Positions 15,324 through 24,514 are shown, numbered from the stretch's first letter. The stretch: DNA of 64,000 nucleotides from UBA9732 sp031935845 (GCA_031935845.1 JAJBWA010000059.1:1-64000), one strand, 5' to 3'. The notes: generated from the letters alone by a model not told the origin. Numbers and translations are program-made.

Positions 15324-17627
15324 ATGTCTGCTCAGTTTTCCGACTGGATCTGGACGCCTGACTGGTCCGTTGAGGATGATCAGGATGCCAGAATCGTATG
15401 TTTCCGCAAGTCGTTTGTCCTGGATTCCGTCCGGGATTCGCTTCAGATCGACATCACTGCTGATTCCCGCTACAAGCTGTATGTGAACGGTGTCTTCGTA
15501 CAGAAGGGTCCGCAGAAGGCCATGGATCTCAGGGAATGGTTCATGGACAGCGCCGACATCGCACGCCATGCGTCATACGGCACCAATACGATTGCAGTCG
15601 AGGTCCTGCGCTACGGGACATCCGTTGCAAACGACTCCCTGCTCCGCACGCAGGTTCCGTGTCTGTACATCTCCGGACCAGGGCTTTCCGGACGTGAGGG
15701 CTGGAAATGCCGCGTCAGGCGGGAGGTTGGTGTAGTCACCGAGGATACCGTTCCGTCTCCCATCATCGCACAGGAAGTCGTGCAGGCTACAGAGGTGTTT
15801 GCCGGCTGGAAGAAAAGCGGCTATGACGATTCCCTTTGGGACGACGCCGTTCCCGCAGGCCCCGAGGATAAGCCTCTTGCCGATGCTCCGTTCAACACCG
15901 TACCACGTACCATCCCGCAGATGAGCTACGAGGACAGGCTGTTTGAGGGCGTATCTGCCGTACGCGAAGGCGGTATCTCGGCCGCAGAATGGACGGACCT
16001 CATACATGACGGCAGGCGTGTGACCATCCCCGCACACAGTGTGCATACAGTCGAGTTCTCGGCAGGTGCCGAAGAGTGCGGATATCTGCTCTATTCATTT
16101 GAAGACGGCAGAGATGCCGTAGTGAAAACGCTCTGTGCAGAGTGCTATTCATATCCTGAAGATCTTACCAAGGACGGCGGCATCATGATTCCCGGTCTGC
16201 CCAGAAAGGGTGACAGGACTGATTCCGTGCACGGAAAGCTTGTGGGCCATGCATCGGTCTACACCGTGGCAGGCTACGGTACTTGTGATATGCCGGAGGA
16301 ATACGAGCCGTTTGCGTTCCGTACATTCCGCTATGTACAGCTCAGGATAGAGACTTCAGACGAGCCCCTCACGCTGTGCGTCTTCCGCTACAGGGCCACG
16401 GGCTATCCTCTTTCCGTCGGAACCTGCGTCGAGGCAAGCGACCCGAGCTTTGCACCCATCTGGGACATCAGCCTGCGCACGCTCAGGCGCTGTATGCACG
16501 AGACCTACATGGACTGTCCGTTCTACGAACAGCTCCAGTACTCCATGGATGCACGCAGCGAGATGCTGTACACATACGCCGTCAGTGCCGACGACAGGCT
16601 TGCCCGACAGGCAATGGATGCACTGCGCCGTTCCCAGCGTCCGGACGGTCTTCTGAATGCCGATGCTCCCACTGTCAGGAGCAACGTGATTCCCGGCTTC
16701 TCCATCTACTACATCCTCATGGTCCACGACCATATGATGTATTTCGGTGACGGCAGACTTGTCAGGAGGCATATGCCGACAGTGGACCAGATACTCTCGT
16801 TCTTTGACAGGAACATCAATGATGAGGGTCTTGTGGGGAAGGTGGGCGGCCCGATAGGCAGACAGAAATACTGGTCCTACATAGACTGGTCACACAAGTG
16901 GATTTCCGGCGTGCCGGGAGCAACGGTGAAAGGAAGCTGTGCCATAACCATGGAAAGCCTGCTGTATCTTTACGGTCTCCAGAAGGCTTCCGACCTTGCT
17001 GTATTCTGCGGTCTCGAGAACCTTGCCCAGCAGTATCGCCAGCGTGCGGAAGCCCTGAAGAAGGCAATCCTTTCATGCTGCGTGGGAATCTACAACGGTC
17101 ATCCCCTCATCCAGGACGGTCCGGGCCTGGACGAGTTTTCCGTTCACTGCCAGGTCTTTGCTGTCCTTACGCGAATAGTCACTCCGGAATCGGGCAGGGA
17201 TATGCTTGAGCAGTGTGTGGGCAACCCCGACATGGCCCAGGCATCGGTTGCGTTCATGTTCTATCTGTTCCGTGCTCTTGAACTCTGCGGCTGGTACGAG
17301 AAGACCGATGAGCTCTGGAATCTCTGGAGGCAGATGCTGAAGGATCACCTTACCACATGTGTGGAGAACGATACCGACATGCGCTCCGACTGCCACGCAT
17401 GGGCATCACTTATGTGCTACGAGCTGCCTGCCGTGGTTCTTGGCGTAAAGCCTGCCGCGCCGGGTTTCGAGAAAGTCTTCATCAGACCGAGGATGGGTAA
17501 GCTCACTCATGCCGGCGGAGATGTGATTACCCCCAAGGGAAATGTGCACGTGGAGTGGAAGCGTACGCAGGAAGGAACCTGCGCCCTGTCTTATGATCTG
17601 CCTGAGGGAATGATTCTGGCGGAGTGA
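15324..17627 (+). CDS. alpha-L-rhamnosidase-like glycoside hydrolase (GH78 type)
   Basis: The 767-residue protein has an N-terminal beta-sandwich region (SADSRYKLYVNGVFVQKGP-like, about residues 40-70) and a catalytic (alpha/alpha)6 region. The latter includes ETYMDCPFYEQLQYSMDARSE near residue 395, the GH78 signature corresponding to DCPxREQLGYxGDA. A C-terminal beta domain follows with KPAAPGFEKVFIRPRMG. GH78 enzymes remove alpha-L-rhamnose from rhamnogalacturonan or glycosides. No signal peptide is visible, so it probably acts on imported oligosaccharides. The start at 15324 is chosen because the promoter lies just upstream and GTGAGGTGG precedes it. Confidence 0.75.
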   Translation: MSAQFSDWIWTPDWSVEDDQDARIVCFRKSFVLDSVRDSLQIDITADSRYKLYVNGVFVQKGPQKAMDLREWFMDSADIARHASYGTNTIAVEVLRYGTSVANDSLLRTQVPCLYISGPGLSGREGWKCRVRREVGVVTEDTVPSPIIAQEVVQATEVFAGWKKSGYDDSLWDDAVPAGPEDKPLADAPFNTVPRTIPQMSYEDRLFEGVSAVREGGISAAEWTDLIHDGRRVTIPAHSVHTVEFSAGAEECGYLLYSFEDGRDAVVKTLCAECYSYPEDLTKDGGIMIPGLPRKGDRTDSVHGKLVGHASVYTVAGYGTCDMPEEYEPFAFRTFRYVQLRIETSDEPLTLCVFRYRATGYPLSVGTCVEASDPSFAPIWDISLRTLRRCMHETYMDCPFYEQLQYSMDARSEMLYTYAVSADDRLARQAMDALRRSQRPDGLLNADAPTVRSNVIPGFSIYYILMVHDHMMYFGDGRLVRRHMPTVDQILSFFDRNINDEGLVGKVGGPIGRQKYWSYIDWSHKWISGVPGATVKGSCAITMESLLYLYGLQKASDLAVFCGLENLAQQYRQRAEALKKAILSCCVGIYNGHPLIQDGPGLDEFSVHCQVFAVLTRIVTPESGRDMLEQCVGNPDMAQASVAFMFYLFRALELCGWYEKTDELWNLWRQMLKDHLTTCVENDTDMRSDCHAWASLMCYELPAVVLGVKPAAPGFEKVFIRPRMGKLTHAGGDVITPKGNVHVEWKRTQEGTCALSYDLPEGMILAE

Positions 17628-17635
17628 GAACGGTG

Positions 17636-17689
17636 TGCACGAAGTACTCGAACGGCACGACGCGAACGATGCGCACGAAGTGCAACGAA
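17636..17689. repeat. degenerate 9-bp tandem repeat in a convergent junction
   Basis: Six consecutive 9-base units (TGCACGAAG, TACTCGAAC, GGCACGACG, CGAACGATG, CGCACGAAG, TGCAACGAA) fill the gap between two 3' ends. No clear hairpin terminator is visible here. Comparable 9-bp periodic sequence occurs at 33922-33969 and 59110-59190, also between convergent genes. Confidence 0.5.
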
Positions 17690-17696
17690 TCTGAAA

Positions 17697-18929
17697 TCAG
17701 CAGAAGATGTCCAGGGGCTCCTCCATGTAGGATGGAGCCTCTGTTTTCATTATCTTCAGGAATGTGGGTGCCTCGCGCAGCATGCTGTCTTCTTCAATGA
17801 GCCTGTGGGCAATGCCCGGACCTGAAGCAATGAATACGGGTTTCGGGTCTTTCTCCGGCATGTGGCCGTGCGTGGAGCATCCGTGGTGATCATCTACTGT
17901 AATCTTCCTCTCTATGGCGCAGTAGGTCTCATTCGAGAACTGGGTATGGTCATCGCTTTCCACCATGATGCTGAAGTTTCCGAATGTGCCGTAGTGTTGT
18001 TTCAGCTCCTGGCTTCCGAAGACCCTTTCAATGCCGCACGAGCTATCCTTTGCCTTTTCCTTCAGATAGGCAAGGGCGTCTTCTTCCGTAATGCCTTCCA
18101 GATAGATCTGGGCGCTGTGGCCGCATTCGTCGGCAGTCAGCTTTCCTTCCATGCCGTCACGCCTGAATATCTCGTTCAGGGCAATCTCACGGTCAACCCG
18201 GATATGTCCGTGGTCACTCAGGACTACGAAGACGGTCTTTTCATAAGTGCCGGTATCCTTTGTTGCCTGGATTATGTCTCCGACCATCCTGTCGGCAAGT
18301 TTCACCATTTCCAGGACTTCAGGGCTGTCTGATCCTTTCCTATGCTTGAAAGTGTCCACACATGCGGGGTGGGAGAACAGGACATCCGGCCTGAACGTTC
18401 TGATGATGTCACAGACGCATGCGGTGGAGAACAGGTCTTCCTGAGGCTGGCTCTTGAAGCTGAGTATGCCGATATGCTTTCTGATGATTGGGCCCAGAGC
18501 TGGAGAGGATGACTTGAGATAATAGCCCAGACAGTCATCAATTATGAAGTTTTCATCAGTTATCTCGGGAATCAGGTAATCGATTTTGTCGAATCCGCCG
18601 GCAGTCACAGGCCATCGGCATACGGCTGATGATAGTCCTGCACGCTTGAAATAATCAAAGACCGAAGGACATTTGAGTTCGCTGAGTGAATTGAACCACG
18701 GCCTTCCGTGCCTGCCGTAGTCTTCGTTGGAGACCACGCCGTGGACACCGGGTGTCTTTCCCGTGATTATGGTGGCATGGCAGGGATGGGTAAGGGAAGG
18801 GTAGATTCCGTTTACCGAACGTATGTAAGTACCGCTTCCTATCAGACTGTTCAGATTCGGAGTATCTCCTGCCTTCCTGATGTCCTCGTCGGTGAGGGCA
18901 TCAATGCTTATCACTATAAGGTTCGGCAT
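17697..18929 (-). CDS. alkaline-phosphatase-superfamily phosphodiesterase (nucleotide pyrophosphatase-like)
   Basis: The 410-residue product belongs to the type I phosphodiesterase/nucleotide pyrophosphatase group. The N-terminus LIVISIDALTDEDI supplies the metal-binding aspartate, YPSLTHPCHATIITGKTPGVHG supplies the Thr/Ser nucleophile and histidine, VLSDHGH provides further metal ligands, and DDHHGCSTHGHMPEKDPKPVFIASGPGI is typical of the C-terminal metal site. No signal peptide is visible. It overlaps the 3' end of the LacI gene by 29 bases and is the last gene of a four-gene operon (PHP, PL11-like, LacI, phosphodiesterase). The substrate is unknown. Confidence 0.82.
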   Translation of the reverse strand: MPNLIVISIDALTDEDIRKAGDTPNLNSLIGSGTYIRSVNGIYPSLTHPCHATIITGKTPGVHGVVSNEDYGRHGRPWFNSLSELKCPSVFDYFKRAGLSSAVCRWPVTAGGFDKIDYLIPEITDENFIIDDCLGYYLKSSSPALGPIIRKHIGILSFKSQPQEDLFSTACVCDIIRTFRPDVLFSHPACVDTFKHRKGSDSPEVLEMVKLADRMVGDIIQATKDTGTYEKTVFVVLSDHGHIRVDREIALNEIFRRDGMEGKLTADECGHSAQIYLEGITEEDALAYLKEKAKDSSCGIERVFGSQELKQHYGTFGNFSIMVESDDHTQFSNETYCAIERKITVDDHHGCSTHGHMPEKDPKPVFIASGPGIAHRLIEEDSMLREAPTFLKIMKTEAPSYMEEPLDIFC

Positions 18930-19950
18930 ATCCCAGCGTCTCTCTTTCCACGAACTCTACAGGCAGTTCCAGATGCCGCGGTTTCTCTGTTCCGTCTATC
19001 AGTGCAATGACGGAGTCCACGCTGGCGCTTGCAATCTTCCTGAAATCGCAGTGCATGGTGGTGAGCTTGGGCGTGAGGTATCTGGATATCGAGATGTCGT
19101 CGAATCCGATGACCGATACATCCTTGGGGATGGAATAGCCCAGTTCCTTGAGCGCATTCATGGCGCCTATGGCCATGATGTCGTTGGCCGCGAAGATGCC
19201 CGTGGGCTTTCTGCCGCTCTGGCTGTATATGCGCCTGACTTCCTCATAGGCCTTGTGCTCGTCGAAGTTGCAGTCGATCTCGGTGATCCTCTCGATCAGG
19301 TCCTGGTACTTGACCTTGGCGGAAGAGACGCCCTCGTTCCTGTGCATGGCCGGCAGTCTGTGCCTGCCGCAGCCCAGATAGAGGATGTCTCTGTGTCCGT
19401 ACTGCACGAGCTTTGCTATGGCAAAGAAAGCCGAAGCCTGGTCATCCATGTTCACCACCGCCACATTGGGCAGAAATGAATCCCGCTCCTGGTTCACCAG
19501 CACAAGCGGGTAGCCGCGTTCGGCAAGCTCTATTATATCCTTATTTCCGGTGTCGTAACCGAGAAGGATTGCTCCGCTGACCATCCGGCTTGCCAGCATG
19601 CTGTTGATTTCCCTGATTTCGGAGTCGTCCTTAGTAAGCTGCACCAGTGTCTTGTAGCCGCGTTTCTGGGCTTCTCCGATGACAAGGTTTATCATCTCCG
19701 TGGCAAAGTGGCTGGTGATGTTCTCCCCGGCTCCGGAGTTTGACTCGGAGTAGGCGGAGAACAGTCCTATGATGCGCTCATGCTTTCCCACAAGACTTCG
19801 GGCCCCGCTGTTGGGCACGAAGTTGTATTTCTCGATGTATTCCCTGACTTTCTGCGCTGTCTTTTCGGATACTCCGTCAGCTCCGTTTATCACCTTGGAG
19901 ACGGTTACCCTGGAGACACCTATCAGTCTGGCAAGTTCTTCTGTCGTCAT
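18901..19950 (-). CDS. LacI-family transcriptional regulator
   Basis: The 349-residue regulator starts with the classic LacI helix-turn-helix and hinge (MTTEELARLIGVSRVTVSKVINGADGVSEKTAQKVREYIEKYNFVPN). A periplasmic-binding-protein-like effector domain follows, including GAILLGYD, FAANDIMAIGAMNALKELG and VSVIGFDDISISRYLTPKLTTM. It lies ten bases downstream of the PL11-like gene. The two palindromes with TTAAC/GTTAA arms in the divergent promoter region at 22.3-22.5 kb are its probable operators. The ligand is probably a degradation product of the polysaccharide handled by this locus. Confidence 0.92.
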   Translation of the reverse strand: MTTEELARLIGVSRVTVSKVINGADGVSEKTAQKVREYIEKYNFVPNSGARSLVGKHERIIGLFSAYSESNSGAGENITSHFATEMINLVIGEAQKRGYKTLVQLTKDDSEIREINSMLASRMVSGAILLGYDTGNKDIIELAERGYPLVLVNQERDSFLPNVAVVNMDDQASAFFAIAKLVQYGHRDILYLGCGRHRLPAMHRNEGVSSAKVKYQDLIERITEIDCNFDEHKAYEEVRRIYSQSGRKPTGIFAANDIMAIGAMNALKELGYSIPKDVSVIGFDDISISRYLTPKLTTMHCDFRKIASASVDSVIALIDGTEKPRHLELPVEFVERETLGYAEPYSDKH

Positions 19951-19960
19951 CAGCAGTCCC

Positions 19961-21361
19961 TTACATGCCGCAGCTTATGTGGCTGTGGTAGTGATTGTAG
20001 CCGGTTCCCATGAAGTGCTGCATCCTGTACTGATACGGATTTTCATATCTCTTCTTCACGGTCTCGGTCTCAACTGCATCAAGATCTCCCCATATCCTGA
20101 CCTTTCCCTCGTCGGCGTAGTACAGCATCAGGCTTTCGCCGGGGCGGTCTACGACTTTTCCTTCTCTGACTGTTTCGCCCCTGCCCAGGTATGCAAGGTC
20201 GTTTCCCTGGATGTCCAGCACGTGGCCGAAGAGCTTTCTCCTGCTGTCGTCGCAGTAGAACTCGTGGTTTCCGTCACCGTTGAAGTCTATGGGCATGAAG
20301 TCGCTGGCCTTGAACGGGAACACGTCATGAAGCTCCTCGCCGGTGAATGCATCGAAGATGAAGTCCTCCGGCTCGGTGTCCACTATGGCATGGTTGATGA
20401 CCTTGCGCGTGATGCGCATGGCCATTGAGATTCTCCTGTGGTCGGGTCCGATCACGGCCTGCCAGCCGTTGTGCATGTGTCCGTGTGATGGCACTGCAGT
20501 CCAGAACCTGTTTCCCTTGTCGTCGAACGTAACCACCCTTGGTTCGCCTTCCTGCTCGTAGTCCTCGCGGATGGTGTAGATGTAGCGCTTTCCGTCCTTG
20601 TCCTCGAACGGAACAACCACGTCGGAGTGTCCCAGATATCTGCCCTTGTCCGCGCAGAACAGCTCGTGGCCGTCCTCAAGGCTTATCAGGCGTTCACCCC
20701 AGAAGAGCTCGTCCACGCCGTCGCGGTCGAAGTCCAGCACGGGGCAGAGGTGGCTTGCGCGTGCTCCGCCGTCATCTGAGGGAATCAGGATGTCCCAGCG
20801 TTTGACCAGCTCTCCGTTCTGGATATGATGGCCCTGAAGGTACATGTTGCGGTATGTTCCCTGCGCACATACCAGAACCGGGACATCGTGGGCATAGCCG
20901 CCTGTGATGTAGAAGCGATAGGAATGGCTCATGGTATCGTCTATGGTATTGTCGGGCCACTTCCACTGTCCTGTGGTTTCTCCCGTCAGCGGGTTGATCC
21001 TTTCAAGATATCTTGCGTTCAGGCTGAACGGGAGGTGGGGATTCAGGTTGTTCAGGAACCAGATCTCGTCCACACCGTCACGGTCGAGGTCGAACGAGAT
21101 GAACGGAACGTACCAGACTCCGGGAATCTCGCCGGTTCCGAGGTCTCGCATCCAGAGCTTCTTTCCGCTCTGGGAGAACAGCGCCATCTTGAGCGTGTCC
21201 TTGGGGTAGTCGAACTCCTCCGGCCACGGGTCTATGTTTCCGTTTGAAGAGTAAACGAAGAGGACACCGGGCTCTTTGCCTTTCCCCATTGCCACAGGGA
21301 CGGACCTGCACTGTCCCAGCTTGATTCCCAGATCGTATTCGTGAATGCACTGTATGTTCAT
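19961..21361 (-). CDS. rhamnogalacturonan-lyase-like (PL11-like) beta-propeller protein
   Basis: The 466-residue protein contains repeated calcium-binding-like motifs of FG-GAP/PL11 type: FDLDRDGVDEIWFLN, LDFDRDGVDELFWGE and IDFNGDGNHEFYCDD. It ends in YQYRMQHFMGTGYNHYHSHIS, which resembles the terminal segment of family 11 rhamnogalacturonan lyases. No signal peptide is visible, unlike typical secreted PL11 enzymes, so it may act on imported oligosaccharides. The start at 21361 has GAGGAGG seven bases upstream. Context with GH78 and GH105 enzymes supports a pectin/rhamnogalacturonan role; lyase activity itself is inference. Confidence 0.65.
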   Translation of the reverse strand: MNIQCIHEYDLGIKLGQCRSVPVAMGKGKEPGVLFVYSSNGNIDPWPEEFDYPKDTLKMALFSQSGKKLWMRDLGTGEIPGVWYVPFISFDLDRDGVDEIWFLNNLNPHLPFSLNARYLERINPLTGETTGQWKWPDNTIDDTMSHSYRFYITGGYAHDVPVLVCAQGTYRNMYLQGHHIQNGELVKRWDILIPSDDGGARASHLCPVLDFDRDGVDELFWGERLISLEDGHELFCADKGRYLGHSDVVVPFEDKDGKRYIYTIREDYEQEGEPRVVTFDDKGNRFWTAVPSHGHMHNGWQAVIGPDHRRISMAMRITRKVINHAIVDTEPEDFIFDAFTGEELHDVFPFKASDFMPIDFNGDGNHEFYCDDSRRKLFGHVLDIQGNDLAYLGRGETVREGKVVDRPGESLMLYYADEGKVRIWGDLDAVETETVKKRYENPYQYRMQHFMGTGYNHYHSHISCGM

Positions 21362-21371
21362 GTATTCCTCC

Positions 21372-22298
21372 TCAGTCAAGCCAGATCGGGTTTGACCAGG
21401 CGCTTCTTCCGCGGGCATCCATGCATTCGCAGCGGATGAACTTCTCAGGTCCCTTGAGCTTGGTGTGGAACTCCGTCACGTGGCGGCCGATGATCCTCTG
21501 ATAGGGTCTCCACTGGCAGCAGATGTAGATCTTCTCGCACGGCGAGCACTTGATGTGCACCATGTCGTCCTCGATGTAGAAGTCATAGATCTCCGGGCCT
21601 GTCGATGTGTAGAAGCTTCCGGAGAATAGGGCGTCCATTATTGCCTGCGGGCTTCTGTCCCGTGCCTTGACCACCGTGTAGCCTCCGAACGAGTCGCTGT
21701 ACATGGAGTCCAGCGGAGCATGGTTGTGGTTGTCGTCCGATCCGGTTCCCCAGACCCTGTCTCCCCTGAAGAGCATCTCGCTCCAGAAGACAACTCCGTT
21801 TCCCATGTTCTCCAGCCAGTCCGTGCCGTAGTTCATGATCTCCACGGCGTGGTAGGGGAACTCGGTTCCTATGTCGGTGACGTTGATCATGGACCAGTGC
21901 GGATGGTTTATCTGAACGAATGCGCCTTTCTTCCTCATGTCATAGGCATAGGGCATGCCGCATGCGGCTGTGCGCTCCTTGAGGTGGATGACGTCCTTGT
22001 CCTTGATTCCCTCGATGGTGTCCGCCCAGAGGTAGTGGACATGAATGTCCTTGTCTCCCACGGCGGAGTTGTTGTACTGCTCCACGCCCTGGATCATGGT
22101 GAAGTTCTCGTCCGTCAGATACCTGGTGTCCGTGTAGACGTCATGGTCGGTGACGGCCAGGAAGTCGAATCCGTGGTGCACGTAGGCATCCTTCATCTCT
22201 TCCGGGGTAAGCTCTCCGTCCGAATTCACGGTGTGGCTGTGGAGGTTGCCCTTGAGCCAGACTGCATTCGGATCCTGCAGGAAAATGGTTCGTTTCAT
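21372..22298 (-). CDS. PHP-domain / CehA-like metal-dependent hydrolase
   Basis: The 308-residue protein has PHP-domain metal motifs: LKGNLHSHTVNSDGELTPEEM (about residues 14-34), FDFLAVTDHDVYTD and INHPHWS, with further histidine and aspartate residues in GTGSDDNHNHAP. CehA/McbA-type PHP proteins are metallohydrolases often found in carbohydrate-use loci. AAGGA upstream of the ATG at 22298 supports this start; an in-frame extension of 40 codons would run through the promoter. It is the first gene of the leftward operon, under an apparent LacI operator. Confidence 0.75.
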   Translation of the reverse strand: MKRTIFLQDPNAVWLKGNLHSHTVNSDGELTPEEMKDAYVHHGFDFLAVTDHDVYTDTRYLTDENFTMIQGVEQYNNSAVGDKDIHVHYLWADTIEGIKDKDVIHLKERTAACGMPYAYDMRKKGAFVQINHPHWSMINVTDIGTEFPYHAVEIMNYGTDWLENMGNGVVFWSEMLFRGDRVWGTGSDDNHNHAPLDSMYSDSFGGYTVVKARDRSPQAIMDALFSGSFYTSTGPEIYDFYIEDDMVHIKCSPCEKIYICCQWRPYQRIIGRHVTEFHTKLKGPEKFIRCECMDARGRSAWSNPIWLD

Positions 22299-22332
22299 CT
22301 GAAAGTTCCTTTGGCACTGTATGCCGATGTTT

Positions 22333-22361
22333 AGTTTAACACCTGTTAACATGGAATGCAA
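22333..22361 (-). promoter_or_regulatory. leftward promoter overlapped by a LacI-type operator
   Basis: On the minus strand, TTGCAT (22356-22361) and TAAACT (22333-22338) are 17 bp apart. The palindrome TTAACACCTGTTAA (22336-22349) overlaps the -10 element and part of the spacer, an arrangement that would repress the PHP/PL11/LacI/phosphodiesterase operon. Confidence 0.65.
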
Positions 22362-22451
22362 GCATGAGTTGGCGTTTTTTGACCTGTCTTTCCTTCTATA
22401 TAATATGTATACGTACAAATCCAGCCACAGTAAATAAAAAAAATTTCACTC

Positions 22452-22503
22452 TTGACAAACCGCGGAGGACGATTGAAAATAAAAATACGTTAACGCGTGT
22501 TAA
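22452..22503 (+). promoter_or_regulatory. rightward promoter with a LacI-type operator at the start site
   Basis: TTGACA (22452-22457) and GAAAAT (22475-22480) are 17 bp apart, with transcription predicted near 22487. The palindrome TTAACGCGTGTTAA (22490-22503) lies just downstream, with the central CG usual for LacI-family sites. The two operators of the locus are 154 bp apart, so looping is possible. Confidence 0.7.
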
Positions 22504-22520
22504 AAAAGGGGAAACAAGGC

Positions 22521-23591
22521 ATGGGCCTTACAGGGAAAGCTGAAAAACTTCAGGCAAAACTGAAGGAATCTCTCTTCTATATAGATGACTCGTACGTGGC
22601 CAACCTCCATAGCCTGGGTTGGGACAACGCAAGTGCCCAGAGTCTGGCCGCATGGGACTGGCCGCACGGAATCGGACTTTTCGGAATCTGGAAACAGTAT
22701 GCATTCACCAAGGATCCCGGAATCCTCACATTCCTCCGTTCGTGGTATGATTCCCGCCTTGAAATCGGTCTTCCTCCCAGAAACGTCAACACTGTGGCTC
22801 CTTTCCTGACCATGGCATTCCTTTATGAGGAAATCCGTGAGCCTTCATGGAAGGGGATCATGACCGATCTGGCTTCTTGGATCATGGATGAGATGCCCCG
22901 CACTCCGGAAGGAGGGATCCAGCACAAGCACGCAGAGCTGGACAACCACGGAGACCTCTGGGACGACACGCTTTTCATGACATGTCTGTTCCTGGCAAAG
23001 GCCGGAAAAGTCTTCGGAAAGAAGCAGTGGGTGGACGAGGCCACATACCAGGTGCTCCTGCACATGAAATACCTGATCGACAGGAAGACAGGCCTCTGGT
23101 ACCACGCATGGAGCTTCGACAACCGCGACAACTACGCAGGCGCTCTCTGGGGAAGAGGAAACTGCTGGATCACGGTATTCATTCCCGAGTTCATCGACAT
23201 CGTACAGCCTGAAGAACCCGTCAGGAGGATGATGGTCAATGCCTTGGACAGACAGGTTCAGTCCCTGATCGGATTCCAGGATCCGAGCGGGCTATGGCAT
23301 ACGTTGATCAACGACCCCACAAGCTATCTGGAGTCATCGGCTACCGCCGGTTTCTGCGCGGGCATCTTCAAGGGCGTGCGCAAGGGGTACATTTCCAGGG
23401 ACTGCCTGGCTGCGGCACAGAAGGGGCTGGACGCACTGATGGACAAGATTGATGATGACGGAACCGTGCAGGGAGTCTCCTACGGCACGAACGTCGGACA
23501 TACGCTGGATCATTACCGCAACATACCCATACGGCCCATGCAGTACGGTCAGGGTCTTGCGATGATCGCACTGCTGGAGGGGCGCGCATGA
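22521..23591 (+). CDS. GH105/GH88-type unsaturated glucuronyl/rhamnogalacturonyl hydrolase
   Basis: The 356-residue protein has the (alpha/alpha)6 pattern and motifs of GH105 enzymes such as YteR: WDWPHGIGLFGIWKQY near the N-terminus, HAELDNHGDLWDDTLFMTCLFLAK and AGALWGRGNCWITVFIPEF. These hydrolases remove the 4,5-unsaturated uronic acid left by pectate or rhamnogalacturonan lyases, in the cytoplasm. I use the ATG at 22521; an upstream in-frame GTG lies inside the LacI operator. It is the first gene of the rightward operon and overlaps the permease gene by four bases (ATGA). Confidence 0.82.
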   Translation: MGLTGKAEKLQAKLKESLFYIDDSYVANLHSLGWDNASAQSLAAWDWPHGIGLFGIWKQYAFTKDPGILTFLRSWYDSRLEIGLPPRNVNTVAPFLTMAFLYEEIREPSWKGIMTDLASWIMDEMPRTPEGGIQHKHAELDNHGDLWDDTLFMTCLFLAKAGKVFGKKQWVDEATYQVLLHMKYLIDRKTGLWYHAWSFDNRDNYAGALWGRGNCWITVFIPEFIDIVQPEEPVRRMMVNALDRQVQSLIGFQDPSGLWHTLINDPTSYLESSATAGFCAGIFKGVRKGYISRDCLAAAQKGLDALMDKIDDDGTVQGVSYGTNVGHTLDHYRNIPIRPMQYGQGLAMIALLEGRA

Positions 23592-24514
23592 AAAAGGAAA
23601 AGGAACTGAGCAATCTCAAGCGCTCGAGCATGAAGCGGTTCATCCCGCTTTACGTCATGCTGATTCTCCCGGTGGCATACTTTCTGATCTTCAAGTACGG
23701 CCCGCTGTACGGAATCACCGCGGCATTCAAGGACTACAACATCTTCAAGGGCCTGTCCGGCAGCCCGTGGGCCGGATTCAAGTACTTCAAGGAACTGTTC
23801 AACACTCCGGGATTCTTCAAGGCTTTCGCCAATACCCTGATCCTGAACATCGGAGAACTGTTGTTCACGTTCCCGATTCCGATCTTCATAGCCATACTGC
23901 TGAACGAGCTGGTGAACGAGAAGCTGAGCAAGGCTGTTGAGCAGATCATGTACCTGCCGCACTTCCTGTCCACGGTCATCATCGCCGGTATCTTCTACCA
24001 GATATTCGCACCGTCCGGAATCGTCAACAACGTGATCACCACAATCTTCAAGTGTGAGCCCATACCGTTCCTGACCAACAACAACCTGTGGAGGGTAACG
24101 TACTGGATGTCCAGCGTATGGGAAGGCGCCGGATACGGAATGATAGTCTATCTTGCCGCAATAGGCGGAATCAACAAGGAACTGTATGATGCAGCGTACA
24201 TCGACGGAGCCGGAAGATGGAAGAGAATCTGGCACGTCACGCTGCCGCAGATCAGGTCCACCATTGTCACCATCCTGATCATGAACACCGGAAGGGTGGT
24301 GTCCATCGGATTCGAGAAGCCGTACTTCATGCGCAACGTCCTGGTAGAGGACGCATCCGATGTCATAAGCCTGTACACATACCGTCTGGGACTCCAGTCC
24401 GGTCGTTACGACTTCGCCACGGCCGTAGGTCTGTTCCAGTCGGTCATTGCACTGGTGATGGTCCTGACGGTGAACAAGATAGCAAAGAAACTCGGAGAGG
24501 AGGGTCTGTTCTGA
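23588..24514 (+). CDS. LplB-type ABC sugar transporter permease
   Basis: The 308-residue membrane protein has six hydrophobic helices and is typical of LplB permeases for oligo- or polysaccharides: FKYGPLYGITAAFKDYNIFKG, then MYLPHFLSTVIIAGIFYQIF. The cytoplasmic EAA loop is LYDAAYIDGAGRWKRIWHVTLPQIRSTI. It works with the LplC permease, the binding protein encoded at 27753 and a multi-sugar ATPase not encoded in this window. It is translationally coupled to both neighbours. Confidence 0.92.
   Translation: MKKEKELSNLKRSSMKRFIPLYVMLILPVAYFLIFKYGPLYGITAAFKDYNIFKGLSGSPWAGFKYFKELFNTPGFFKAFANTLILNIGELLFTFPIPIFIAILLNELVNEKLSKAVEQIMYLPHFLSTVIIAGIFYQIFAPSGIVNNVITTIFKCEPIPFLTNNNLWRVTYWMSSVWEGAGYGMIVYLAAIGGINKELYDAAYIDGAGRWKRIWHVTLPQIRSTIVTILIMNTGRVVSIGFEKPYFMRNVLVEDASDVISLYTYRLGLQSGRYDFATAVGLFQSVIALVMVLTVNKIAKKLGEEGLF

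Noticed and set aside
15207..15569. 121-codon extension of the acyltransferase
   Set aside because: It runs through the divergent rhamnosidase promoter and 5' end; the family start at 15206 has its own ribosome site.
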